This document shows, in pieces, positions 19,180 to 25,793 of a stretch of DNA of 54,587 nt. The notes below the pieces were generated by a model. It was not told the DNA's origin. It was given only the letters and a program-made list of their open reading frames with translations, and did not search any database. How positions within the stretch are numbered: position 1 is the first letter of the stretch; every line of letters starts with the position of its first letter. Location: the NCBI GenBank assembly GCA_902793695.1, contig CADBEI010000018.1, forward strand, positions 1 through 54,587, read 5' to 3'. Position numbers and translations under genes: made by a program. This DNA is from an uncultured Pseudomonadota bacterium (lineage in GTDB: Bacteria; Pseudomonadota; Alphaproteobacteria; RF32; CAG-239).

Positions 19180-19391
19180 TCGAAACCAACAGATGTATAT
19201 GGTCTCTGTCGTGATTTTGTTCTATGAAGTATATTTGTGGGCAGTGTTCGTGAATTTCTATCAACCGTTTCTTAAAAAAATCCATATACGCCAGCGTTGA
19301 ATATCTTCTTACGGTATTTTGTCACTATCACTATATGATAGTGGCAGTGATACACGCAATTTCTTTGTTTGCTATACTTTACTTCTTCCAT
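19180..19391 (-). pseudogene. tnpA: IS200/IS605-type TnpA remnant
   Basis: Reading the minus strand from ATG 19391 gives MEEVKYSKQRN, then YHIVIVTKYRKKIFNAGVY, a very typical IS200 N-terminus. After one frameshift near 19285 it continues as KKRLIEIHEHCPQIYFIEQ and then NHDRDHIHLLVSIP, which contains the HUH motif (HIH). The frame then runs into AT-rich DNA with no tyrosine-containing C-terminal half. It is a dead, truncated Y1 transposase. Confidence 0.85.
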
Positions 19392-19432
19392 AACCGCAGT
19401 ATAGCGCGAAGATTTAGGATTGTCTACATCTA

Positions 19433-19446
19433 CCTGCTAACGCAGG
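19433..19446. repeat. Possible IS200 end hairpin
   Basis: The palindrome CCTGC TAAC GCAGG lies about 40 bases upstream of the TnpA remnant start, where IS200-family elements carry a left-end hairpin. Assignment is by position only. Confidence 0.45.
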
Positions 19447-19463
19447 TTGTGTTACGTTCGAAT

Positions 19464-19492
19464 CATAAAAAAACCACCCGCAAGGGGTGGCT
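19464..19492. repeat. Partial copy of the tRNA-locus terminator
   Basis: The hairpin part of the 58-bp repeat (ATAAAAAAACCACCCGCAA and GGGGTGGCTT) occurs here a third time, preceded by a T-arm-like GTTCGAATC. Confidence 0.8.
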
Positions 19493-19607
19493 TGGTCGGA
19501 TTGTCCTTCGGGCATAAATGCCCTCACGACCTGCGTCACACATTGCCTGACGGCAACCGCCGTTCTTCCGTCCGGCTTGTGCTCCTTGTCGAACCAACTC
19601 CTTCGTT

Positions 19608-19665
19608 GGTTCAAATCCGTGTCGCAGTTTAAAACATAAAAAAACCACCCGCAAGGGGTGGCTTT
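19608..19665. repeat. tRNA-T-arm/terminator direct repeat, copy B
   Basis: This is an exact copy of 18084-18141. It lies directly downstream of tRNA-Asn, whose terminator it contains. The GGTTCAAATCCG at its far end is the near-complement of the T-arm of tRNA-Asn, so tRNA end, terminator and mirrored T-arm form one long inverted repeat. Confidence 0.9.
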
Positions 19666-19674
19666 TTTATGTTT

Positions 19675-19749
19675 TGGCTCCGACTGTCGGATTCGAACCA
19701 ACGACCAATCGGTTAACAGCCGATTGCTCTACCGCTGAGCTAAGTCGGA
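19675..19749 (-). tRNA. tRNA-Asn (anticodon GUU)
   Basis: The minus strand folds into a complete 75-nt tRNA. The acceptor TCCGACT pairs with AGTCGGA, the anticodon loop is CTGTTAACC (GUU), the T-loop is GGTTCGAATCC, and CCA is encoded. It is six bases downstream of tRNA-Cys on the same strand. Confidence 0.97.
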
Positions 19750-19755
19750 ATAAAG

Positions 19756-19830
19756 TGGAGGCCGGTACCGGAATTGAACCGATATAGAAGGATTTGCAAT
19801 CCTCTGCATGAGCCATTCTGCCAACCGGCC
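19756..19830 (-). tRNA. tRNA-Cys (anticodon GCA)
   Basis: A complete cloverleaf on the minus strand has acceptor GGCCGGT / ACCGGCC, anticodon loop TTGCAAA (GCA), T-loop GGTTCAATTCC and encoded CCA. It is transcribed ahead of tRNA-Asn. Confidence 0.97.
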
Positions 19831-19876
19831 AGTTCGCTACGCGGAGTACCAGGCCAGTTCGCTACGCGGAGTACCA
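19827..19876. repeat. Perfect 25-bp tandem repeat at tRNA-Cys 5' end
   Basis: Two identical 25-base units lie head to tail. The inner unit includes the first four bases of tRNA-Cys, so the duplication reaches into the tRNA gene and fills its leader. Confidence 0.95.
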
Positions 19877-19896
19877 AACTCACTCAACAAAAAACA

Positions 19897-19924
19897 TTTA
19901 TATCTATTTTTTTATAAACGTCAA
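19897..19924 (-). promoter_or_regulatory. Promoter of tRNA-Cys/tRNA-Asn
   Basis: Minus-strand TTGACG (19924-19919) and TATAAA (19902-19897) are separated by 16 bases, upstream of the 25-bp repeats and tRNA-Cys. Confidence 0.6.
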
Positions 19925-20036
19925 CACTTTTTTTCATAAAATTTTATTTTTTTTGTTTGCTTGTGTAAAAGTGCGTTTTTTATCACTCATTTTCTCTTAT
20001 ATATTATATAGTTATTCAAACTTATGGAGAAAAATT

Positions 20037-20465
20037 ATGAAAATTGCCATTGCGGCCGACCACGGCGGATTTGAACTCAAAGAGGCTTTAAAACAACACT
20101 ATTCCAACCTTAATTTGCTCGATTTAGGCACTTATTCGACTGCTTCGGTTGATTATCCCGACTATGCTCAAAAAGTTGTGCAGGCAATCTTATCGGGACA
20201 AGCTGATTTAGGGATTCTCATCTGCGGTACCGGAGTCGGTATATCGATTGCCGCCAACCGCTATAAGGGCATTCGCGCCGCCCTGCTTTATTCTGCGGAA
20301 GTTGCTCGACTCGCCAAGGCGCATAACAATGCCAATATTTTGGTTTTCGGCGGACGTACCATGGCTGTTGATGATGTTATCAAACGTATTGATACTTTTA
20401 TGCAAACGGAGTATGAAGGGGGAAGACATCAACGCCGTCTGGATAAATTAGATATTATGGAGTAG
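20037..20465 (+). CDS. rpiB: Ribose-5-phosphate isomerase B
   Basis: The 142-residue product is a LacA/RpiB sugar isomerase: AADHGG at the N-terminus, catalytic Cys63 in ILICGTGVGIS, His96 in AHNNAN and the FGGRTM segment. It interconverts ribose 5-phosphate and ribulose 5-phosphate. The ATG at 20037 with TGGAG upstream gives the family N-terminus; a longer frame upstream is AT-rich and non-homologous. It is three bases before glyA, so they form one operon. Confidence 0.95.
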   Translation: MKIAIAADHGGFELKEALKQHYSNLNLLDLGTYSTASVDYPDYAQKVVQAILSGQADLGILICGTGVGISIAANRYKGIRAALLYSAEVARLAKAHNNANILVFGGRTMAVDDVIKRIDTFMQTEYEGGRHQRRLDKLDIME

Positions 20466-20468
20466 AAA

Positions 20469-21728
20469 ATGGATTTTGAACAGAATTTACCGACCGAAGA
20501 TGCGGATATTGCCGCGATTATCAATAAAGAATTAAAACGACAGCAGGAACAGGTTGAACTGATTGCCTCCGAAAACATTGTGTCGCGCGCGGTGATGGAA
20601 GCACAAGGTTCGATTCTGACCAATAAATATGCCGAGGGTTATCCGGCACATCGCTATTACTGCGGTTGTGAATTTATTGATGAAATCGAAATTTTGGCGC
20701 AAGAGCGTGCCAAGCAGCTTTTCGGCGCCAAGTTTGTAAACGTACAACCGCATTCCGGCAGCCAAGCCAATATGGCAGTATATGTGGCTCTGATGAAACC
20801 GGGTGAAACCCTGATGGGGATGAGCCTTGATGCCGGCGGACATTTAACTCACGGCTCCAAAGTTTCGCTTTCCGGCAAAATGTTTAATGCGGTGCAATAC
20901 GGCGTATGCAAGGATTCCGGACTGATAGATTATGACGAAGTTGAACGCTTGGCGCTTGAATACAAGCCGCGCGTAATTGTGGCCGGAGGTTCGGCCTACC
21001 CGCGGCAAATTGATTTTGCTCGTTTTCGTGCCATTGCCGACAAAATCGGCGCATATTTGATGGTGGATATGGCGCACTTTGCCGGACTTGTGGCCGGCGG
21101 AATGCATCCGAATCCGCTTAAGTGGGCAGATGTTGTTACCACCACCACCCACAAAACTTTGCGCGGCCCGCGCGGCGGTATGATTTTAACCGATAACGAA
21201 GAAATCTATAAAAAAGTAAATTCTGCCGTATTTCCTGGGACTCAGGGCGGTCCGCTCGAACACGTTATTGCCGGAAAAGCCGTATGTTTCAAAGAAGATT
21301 TAACTCCGCAATTTAAGGAATATGCCGCGCAAGTGATTAAAAATGCCAAAGTGCTCGGCGAAACCCTTATTAAACGCGGTTTAGCGTTAGTTTCCGGCGG
21401 CACCGACACGCATTTGGTATTGGTGGATTTGCGCCCGAAAGGCTTGACCGGCGATGTAGTTACCACGGCGTTGGAAAAAGCCAATATTACTTGCAACAAA
21501 AACGCCATTCCGTTTGATCCGCAACCGCCTAAAGTGACTTCCGGCGTGCGATTGGGAACTCCTGCCGGTACCACACGCGGATTTAAAGAGAAAGAATTTG
21601 AGTTAATCGGCAACTGCATCGGCGATGTGATTGACGCACTGGCTCAATCGGGTAACGCCGATGAGGTGATTGCTCAAACCAAACAAAAAATTGTGGTTTT
21701 GTGCCGCGATTTTCCAATTTATCGATAG
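20469..21728 (+). CDS. glyA: Serine hydroxymethyltransferase
   Basis: The 419-residue product has the PLP lysine Lys229 in [14 protein letters not shown], the NKYAEGYP motif and a complete C-terminal domain. It converts serine and tetrahydrofolate to glycine and 5,10-methylene-tetrahydrofolate, feeding one-carbon metabolism. It is cotranscribed with rpiB, an association common in alphaproteobacteria and others. Confidence 0.98.
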   Translation: MDFEQNLPTEDADIAAIINKELKRQQEQVELIASENIVSRAVMEAQGSILTNKYAEGYPAHRYYCGCEFIDEIEILAQERAKQLFGAKFVNVQPHSGSQANMAVYVALMKPGETLMGMSLDAGGHLTHGSKVSLSGKMFNAVQYGVCKDSGLIDYDEVERLALEYKPRVIVAGGSAYPRQIDFARFRAIADKIGAYLMVDMAHFAGLVAGGMHPNPLKWADVVTTTTHKTLRGPRGGMILTDNEEIYKKVNSAVFPGTQGGPLEHVIAGKAVCFKEDLTPQFKEYAAQVIKNAKVLGETLIKRGLALVSGGTDTHLVLVDLRPKGLTGDVVTTALEKANITCNKNAIPFDPQPPKVTSGVRLGTPAGTTRGFKEKEFELIGNCIGDVIDALAQSGNADEVIAQTKQKIVVLCRDFPIYR

Positions 21729-21740
21729 AAAGGAACAAAA

Positions 21741-22157
21741 ATGATTAAAAACTTTTTCAATGAATTTAAAACATTCGCCATGCGCGGCAATGTGATGGAT
21801 ATGGCCGTCGGTATCATCATCGGTGCCGCTTTCGGTAAAATCGTCAGCTCTTTGGTTGAAGATGTAATTATGCCACCGATAGGCTGGATTTTGGGCAATG
21901 TTGATTTTTCGGATTTGGTATTAAAACTCAATGATGATGTTGCCATTAAATACGGTGCATTTTTAAATACGGTTATCAGCTTTATCATCGTTGCCTTTGC
22001 CGTATTTATTTTGATTAAGGCAATTAATACCCTGCAAGCTAAAATGATTAAGGCCGAAGCAGATGCCGCTCCGACCACCAAGAAGTGCCCGTACTGCTGC
22101 TCCGAAATAGCCATCGAAGCGACCAGATGTCCGCATTGCACATCTCAGGTAAAATAA
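21741..22157 (+). CDS. mscL: Large-conductance mechanosensitive channel
   Basis: The 138-residue protein begins [18 protein letters not shown], followed by TM1 ([21 protein letters not shown]), a periplasmic loop and TM2 ([15 protein letters not shown]). The C-terminus carries two CxxC pairs (CPYC and CPHC), a zinc-ribbon-like tail found in many MscL proteins. MscL opens under membrane tension to release solutes on hypo-osmotic shock. It is 12 bases after glyA and followed by a terminator. Confidence 0.96.
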   Translation: MIKNFFNEFKTFAMRGNVMDMAVGIIIGAAFGKIVSSLVEDVIMPPIGWILGNVDFSDLVLKLNDDVAIKYGAFLNTVISFIIVAFAVFILIKAINTLQAKMIKAEADAAPTTKKCPYCCSEIAIEATRCPHCTSQVK

Positions 22158-22167
22158 TATAACTTAA

Positions 22168-22200
22168 AAAAAAGAGGAGTTCGTACGGCTCCTCTTTTTT
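22168..22200 (+). terminator. Terminator after mscL
   Basis: GAGGAG / CTCCTC stem with flanking A and T tracts, immediately downstream of the mscL stop. Confidence 0.88.
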
Positions 22201-22214
22201 CTTGCAGAAAGAAA

Positions 22215-23018
22215 ATGAAAAAATATTTGAAAATTTTATTGATTGCGGGAGCCGCCTTCGGTCTTTATGTATTGATACTTTCATCTATGCAACGCTACTT
22301 TTTATTTTGGCCTTCGCACAGCTATGTTTCACCGCAAGAAGCGGGGTTGCCCGAATTTAAGGAAAATATATTGCAAATGTCTGACGGCACCGAGGTTATG
22401 ACATGGTATGCCGCCGGCGATAAAAGCAAGCCCGCCATATTATTCTTTCACGGCAACGCCTTTCAAATTGCCGTATTTGCCCCACACCTGTTACCATTTG
22501 TGGCAAATGGTTACGGTGTTTTGGCGATGGAATATCGCAACTTTGGCGGCACCAAAGGCACAACTTTACAGGAAAAAATTTTTGCCGACGCGGCGCAAAC
22601 ATACGATTGGTTGCAGACACAGGGATATCCGGAAATCATTGTTTACGGCTATTCTTACGGCACGGCGGTTGCATCGGGTTTAACCACCTTGCGACCGGTG
22701 GAAAAACTCATTTTGACCGCACCGTTTTCTTCCATGCGCGGTTTGGTGGCAGAAAAGCCGGTTCCGCTCGGCAATTTGGTGATGCGTGACACCTACCCTT
22801 CCGCCGACTATTTGCGGCAATATCACGGCGCACTGCTCATTATGCACGGTAAGAACGATATGCTGATTCCGCCGCACCACGGGCAGATGATGTATGAGGC
22901 GGCGGCTTCCGCAGATAAAGAATTGATGCTGTTGCCGGCGACAAATCATCACAATATATTCTTCAAGGAAAAAAATCTGCCGATTATTTTTGAGTGGTTG
23001 GCCAAGCACAAAAGTTAG
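22215..23018 (+). CDS. Membrane-anchored alpha/beta hydrolase (Bem46/YfhR-like)
   Basis: The 267-residue protein starts with a hydrophobic signal-anchor (residues 5-23). It then has HGN (79-81) as the oxyanion site, nucleophile Ser147 in GYSYG, Asp in HGKNDMLIPP and His in TNHHNIF. It matches the Bem46/ABHD13-type hydrolases, whose physiological substrates are mostly unknown. It starts right after the mscL terminator; the ribosome binding site is weak (AGAAAG). Confidence 0.9.
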   Translation: MKKYLKILLIAGAAFGLYVLILSSMQRYFLFWPSHSYVSPQEAGLPEFKENILQMSDGTEVMTWYAAGDKSKPAILFFHGNAFQIAVFAPHLLPFVANGYGVLAMEYRNFGGTKGTTLQEKIFADAAQTYDWLQTQGYPEIIVYGYSYGTAVASGLTTLRPVEKLILTAPFSSMRGLVAEKPVPLGNLVMRDTYPSADYLRQYHGALLIMHGKNDMLIPPHHGQMMYEAAASADKELMLLPATNHHNIFFKEKNLPIIFEWLAKHKS

Positions 23019-23077
23019 AACAGGCGCGGATAAATATTGCATTTTATAAAAAAAAGAACATATTTAATAAAAAATGC

Positions 23078-23106
23078 TTGACCTGACATAAAAGTTAAGT
23101 TAAAAG
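23078..23106 (+). promoter_or_regulatory. tRNA-Ser promoter
   Basis: TTGACC and TAAAAG are separated by 17 bases, placing a start about six bases before the mature tRNA 5' end. Confidence 0.6.
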
Positions 23107-23118
23107 AGTCGCAGCCAC

Positions 23119-23207
23119 GGAGCGTTGGTAGAGTGGTAATACAGCGGATTGCTAATCCGTCAGCCCCTTAAAAGGCTGCATAGGTTCGAGTCCTATACGC
23201 TCCGCCA
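23119..23207 (+). tRNA. tRNA-Ser (anticodon GCU)
   Basis: This 89-nt class II tRNA has acceptor GGAGCGT / ACGCTCC, anticodon GCU within TTGCTAA, a long variable arm (CAGCCCCTTAAAAGGCTG) and encoded CCA. Confidence 0.97.
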
Positions 23208-23272
23208 CTAAAAAAAGACACCTGCAAGGGTGTCTTTTTTTTGTGCGTATAGGGCTCGAACCGAGAGGCGCG
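23189..23272. repeat. tRNA-Ser 3'-end/terminator module, copy 1
   Basis: The unit starts in the T-loop of tRNA-Ser, runs through CCA and a terminator hairpin (GACACC tgcaa GGGTGTC), and ends with GTGCGTATAGGGCTCGAACC, a near-reverse-complement of the tRNA 3' end. It is repeated at 23406-23488 with one T fewer. Confidence 0.92.
23211..23242 (+). terminator. tRNA-Ser terminator
   Basis: A 12-bp stem AAAAAAGACACC / GGTGTCTTTTTT with T-run follows directly on the tRNA CCA end. Confidence 0.92.
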
Positions 23273-23405
23273 AGGATAAAAATAACCGTTGCTCCGGTTA
23301 TTTTTACCGCAAGCGGTAAAGTTTTAACGTAAGCAAGGGCAGCAAAGCAACCGCAGCGAACGTCAAAAAAACTTTAACCGAAAGAGCTTTTTTATAAAAA
23401 AGCGC
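23273..23405. other. Hairpin-rich 133-bp insert between repeats
   Basis: This stretch contains at least three stem-loops: AAAAATAACCG/CGGTTATTTTT, ACCGC/GCGGT and GCTTTTTTATAAAAAAGC. No credible reading frame is present. It lies between the two 83/84-bp tRNA-Ser-derived repeats and may be a small structured element or RNA. Its nature is unknown. Confidence 0.6.
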
Positions 23406-23488
23406 AGTCCTATACGCTCCGCCACTAAAAAAAGACACCTGCAAGGGTGTCTTTTTTTGTGCGTATAGGGCTCGAACCGAGAGGCGCG
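23406..23488. repeat. tRNA-Ser 3'-end/terminator module, copy 2
   Basis: This is a second, almost identical copy of 23189-23272, but it lacks the tRNA body. It contains only the last ~19 bases of tRNA-Ser, the terminator and the mirrored T-arm. Confidence 0.92.
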
Positions 23489-23522
23489 CTAAGTCCCATT
23501 AATATACATTCCACTCAACCAC

Positions 23523-23553
23523 AAAAAATATCCCCGCTTGCAACGGGGATATT
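23523..23553 (-). terminator. rplJL terminator
   Basis: The stem AATATCCCC / GGGGATATT is followed by a T-run on the minus strand (AAAAAA on plus at 23523-23528), 27 bases past the rplL stop. Confidence 0.85.
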
Positions 23554-23579
23554 CTATAAGTCAAGTGTGTAAAGTTAAA

Positions 23580-23954
23580 TTACTTCAATTCAACTTTAGC
23601 GCCGGCTTCTTCCAACTTCGCTTTCATAGCGTCGGCATCAGCCTTGGCAACACTCTCTTTAACGGTCTTCGGTGCACCCTCAACCAAGTCTTTGGCTTCT
23701 TTCAAGCCCAAGCCGGTAATTGCACGAACTTCTTTAATAACGTTAATCTTGTTAGCGCCTGCTTCAACCAAAACAACATCGAATTCGGTTTTTTCTTCAG
23801 CAGCAGCGGCACCGGCGCCAGCACCTGCACCTGCAACAGCAACGGCGGCAGCAGCGGAAACGCCCCACTTTTCTTCTAACATTTTTGACAATTCAGCAGC
23901 TTCCATAACGGTCAAGGCTGACAATTCATCTACGATTTTGGCTAAATCTGCCAT
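23580..23954 (-). CDS. rplL: 50S ribosomal protein L7/L12
   Basis: The 124-residue protein has the N-terminal dimerisation domain, an alanine/glycine-rich hinge (residues ~37-52) and the C-terminal factor-binding domain ending AKVELK, with [10 protein letters not shown] and [20 protein letters not shown]. It forms the ribosomal stalk that recruits translation GTPases. It follows rplJ, but with an unusually long 188-base spacer. Confidence 0.98.
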   Translation of the reverse strand: MADLAKIVDELSALTVMEAAELSKMLEEKWGVSAAAAVAVAGAGAGAGAAAAEEKTEFDVVLVEAGANKINVIKEVRAITGLGLKEAKDLVEGAPKTVKESVAKADADAMKAKLEEAGAKVELK

Positions 23955-24078
23955 CTTTTTTCTCCAAATAAAGTTAATTCTACAAATTTATTACTAAAAA
24001 CTAGTTTTTTACCCAGTAAAGAACCCACTCATTTTTTGTGGTTTTAGGCGAGGTATCGCGCCGCTGTTTTTGAGAGCC

Positions 24079-24096
24079 GTGTACAAAACCGTACAC
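24079..24096. repeat. GTGTAC palindrome in rplJ-rplL spacer
   Basis: GTGTAC and GTACAC are separated by six bases. The same core with seven-base loops recurs in the 42.5-42.7 kb repeats. The rest of the 188-base spacer holds no convincing gene. Confidence 0.6.
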
Positions 24097-24142
24097 AATC
24101 GAAAAAACAGCAAGCGAGAACTGCATAAAACCGCAAAAGAAA

Positions 24143-24625
24143 TTAGGCGGCTTCTTTCTCGCTGTAAGCCTTGAATACTCTTGCAACTTTCGAAGCAGGA
24201 GCCTGCAACAAGCCGACGAGTTTGGCACGCAATTCGTCCATCGACGGAATCGATGCCAATTCTTTGATTTCGTTCAAGGTCAATATCTTATCGGATAAAG
24301 CACCGCCGACGATAACCAACTTTTCGTTTTCTTTTGCAAACTTAACACAAGCTTTGCAAGCGGCAATCGGGTCATTGGCATAAGCCATGGCAACCGGACC
24401 TTTGAAAAGGTCAGCCAAACCTTCAAATTTTGTGTCTTTCAAAGCCAAACGGGCAATACGGTTTTTAGTAACTCTCAATGAAGCACCGGCTTCACGGATT
24501 TCTTTACGCAAAGCTTCCGCTTCCGCCACGGTCAAACCGATGTATTCGGCCACCACTACGGATTCGGATTCTTTAAAGATACCGTTTAATTCAGCCAGCA
24601 ATTCTGCTTTTTCTTCGCGGTTCAC
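24143..24625 (-). CDS. rplJ: 50S ribosomal protein L10
   Basis: The 160-residue protein has the L10 rRNA-binding domain (MNREEKAELLAELNG, LRVTKNRIARLALKDT, FKGPVAMAYANDP) and the C-terminal helix that anchors L7/L12 dimers. It is preceded by a ~225-base leader and strong promoter, consistent with autoregulation by L10-L12 known in other bacteria. Confidence 0.97.
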   Translation of the reverse strand: MNREEKAELLAELNGIFKESESVVVAEYIGLTVAEAEALRKEIREAGASLRVTKNRIARLALKDTKFEGLADLFKGPVAMAYANDPIAACKACVKFAKENEKLVIVGGALSDKILTLNEIKELASIPSMDELRAKLVGLLQAPASKVARVFKAYSEKEAA

Positions 24626-24850
24626 TTATTGTCTCCATACGAATTATGTTCCTTTGCGGAACGTTACCAAAACCCACATCATACCGAACGGCACAATGCG
24701 GAACCCATTTCTGTCCTTTAGGAGATAAAGATAAATTTCTTCAAGTTCACTCCGTCTGCGTCGGATATTAAGAAACAGGTTCATTCATAAAATCCCCTGC
24801 CTCACCCACGGTCTTGGACAGCAATGAACACAGCAATTTGCATTCATTGC
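24626..24850 (-). promoter_or_regulatory. Long rplJ leader (candidate L10 leader)
   Basis: About 225 bases separate the promoter from the rplJ start without any gene. Several short inverted segments are visible (for example TTCCTTTGCGGAA, plus-strand sense, near 24649). In many bacteria this position holds the L10-L12 binding leader that represses translation. The match to that RNA family could not be tested here. Confidence 0.55.
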
Positions 24851-24855
24851 TTGCG

Positions 24856-24884
24856 TATATAAAATACTCTGCCACCGTTGTCAA
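24856..24884 (-). promoter_or_regulatory. rplJ promoter
   Basis: Perfect TTGACA (24884-24879), 17-base spacer, then TATATA (24861-24856) on the minus strand. This is one of the best promoter matches in the window. Confidence 0.82.
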
Positions 24885-24985
24885 GCAAAAAATACATATC
24901 CACCGCACATTTTTATCGAGCCGCCTAACAAAAAAGTGCCGCCGCAGATTTCTCTTGCAGGGCACTTTTTGAATTGATATCACCG

Positions 24986-25243
24986 TCAACGATGGTGATG
25001 ATGAGGTTTTGAGTGATGGCGCGGCGGAGGTGGCGGCGGCGTCGGACGATGATACGGTCTGCTGTAATACGGACGACCATAGTACGGGCGGTAGTAATAC
25101 GGGCGGTAATAACCGTCAGAATACACCACCACCGACGGGCTCGGATATGTATCAACCACAACGGCACGCGGCGCGACACAACCGCTGAACAATGCCATCA
25201 CACACACAAACACGAAGAAAAAAACAAACTTTTTCATATTCAT
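24986..25243 (-). CDS. Tyr/Pro/His-rich small lipoprotein
   Basis: The 85-residue product has a signal peptide and lipobox (LFSGC), so the mature protein should be lipid-anchored. The mature part is low complexity: YYRPYYYRPYYGRPYYSRPY repeats, then polyproline and a His-rich end (HHSKPHHHHR). The C-terminus could bind metal; that is inference. The start may be the ATG at 25243 or two codons later at 25237. It has its own promoter. Confidence 0.75.
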   Translation of the reverse strand: MNMKKFVFFFVFVCVMALFSGCVAPRAVVVDTYPSPSVVVYSDGYYRPYYYRPYYGRPYYSRPYHRPTPPPPPPRHHSKPHHHHR

Positions 25244-25290
25244 AATGTTTTGGTAAAAAATAATAATACTAATAACTCTCTGATGCTTTT

Positions 25291-25318
25291 ATTCTAGCAC
25301 TTATGAAAAATTTGTCAA
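25291..25318 (-). promoter_or_regulatory. Promoter of the small lipoprotein
   Basis: Minus-strand TTGACA (25318-25313) and TAGAAT (25296-25291) with a 16-base spacer, about 45 bases before the start codon. Confidence 0.72.
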
Positions 25319-25350
25319 GTTTTTCATTTAAGGAATAAACCGCAATAAAA

Positions 25351-25382
25351 AACACCCGCCGAATAAGCGAGTGTTCTTTTTT
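25351..25382 (-). terminator. Terminator after the GDYXXLXY gene
   Basis: AACACTCGC / GCGGGTGTT (minus strand, one mismatch) with a following T-tract, just beyond the stop at 25386. Confidence 0.7.
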
Positions 25383-25385
25383 AAT

Positions 25386-25793
25386 TTAATCGGTGGGACT
25401 TTCGTTTGACAGATAATCGATATACGATTTGCCGTCCGCCAGCAAATCCACGATATACGGTGTATGTCCGTCGCTATATGCAAAAATCAGTTTCACGATA
25501 CCGGCATTGACAGCTTGCGATAATTTAGCCGATTGCTCGCGACGAATATAAAACTTATAGCGTTCGCGAAACGCCTTAATCGGGCATTCGGCATTTTTAA
25601 ATTGCGTACAATCCGTTGCCCGCCAATTTGGTTGCAACTCCATATAATAACCGGAGAAAAAGTCTTTCGGATCATATCCGGAAACCACGACTTCCACCCA
25701 ATTATGCCGTGTGGCACGAATATAATACCCCATTACGATACCGAGCACCAGCACCGGCAGAAAAAAGAGCATAAAAACATATTTATTTTGCAT
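25386..25793 (-). CDS. GDYXXLXY-type membrane-anchored protein
   Basis: The 135-residue protein has one N-terminal membrane helix (FMLFFLPVLVLGIVMGYYI). The periplasmic part includes a GYYMELQP segment that fits the GDYxxLxY family motif with substitutions, and IRREQSAKLSQAV. In many bacteria such a protein follows a DUF2157 membrane protein, and here it overlaps that gene by 11 bases. Function is unknown, but the pair is a recurrent module. Confidence 0.78.
   Translation of the reverse strand: MQNKYVFMLFFLPVLVLGIVMGYYIRATRHNWVEVVVSGYDPKDFFSGYYMELQPNWRATDCTQFKNAECPIKAFRERYKFYIRREQSAKLSQAVNAGIVKLIFAYSDGHTPYIVDLLADGKSYIDYLSNESPTD

Noticed and set aside
19414..19701. Frames over the tRNA-linked repeats
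   Set aside because: They translate terminators and tRNA sequence; no coding signal.
24001..24228. Small minus-strand frame in the rplJ-rplL spacer
   Set aside because: It overlaps the rplJ 3' end and carries no recognisable domain.
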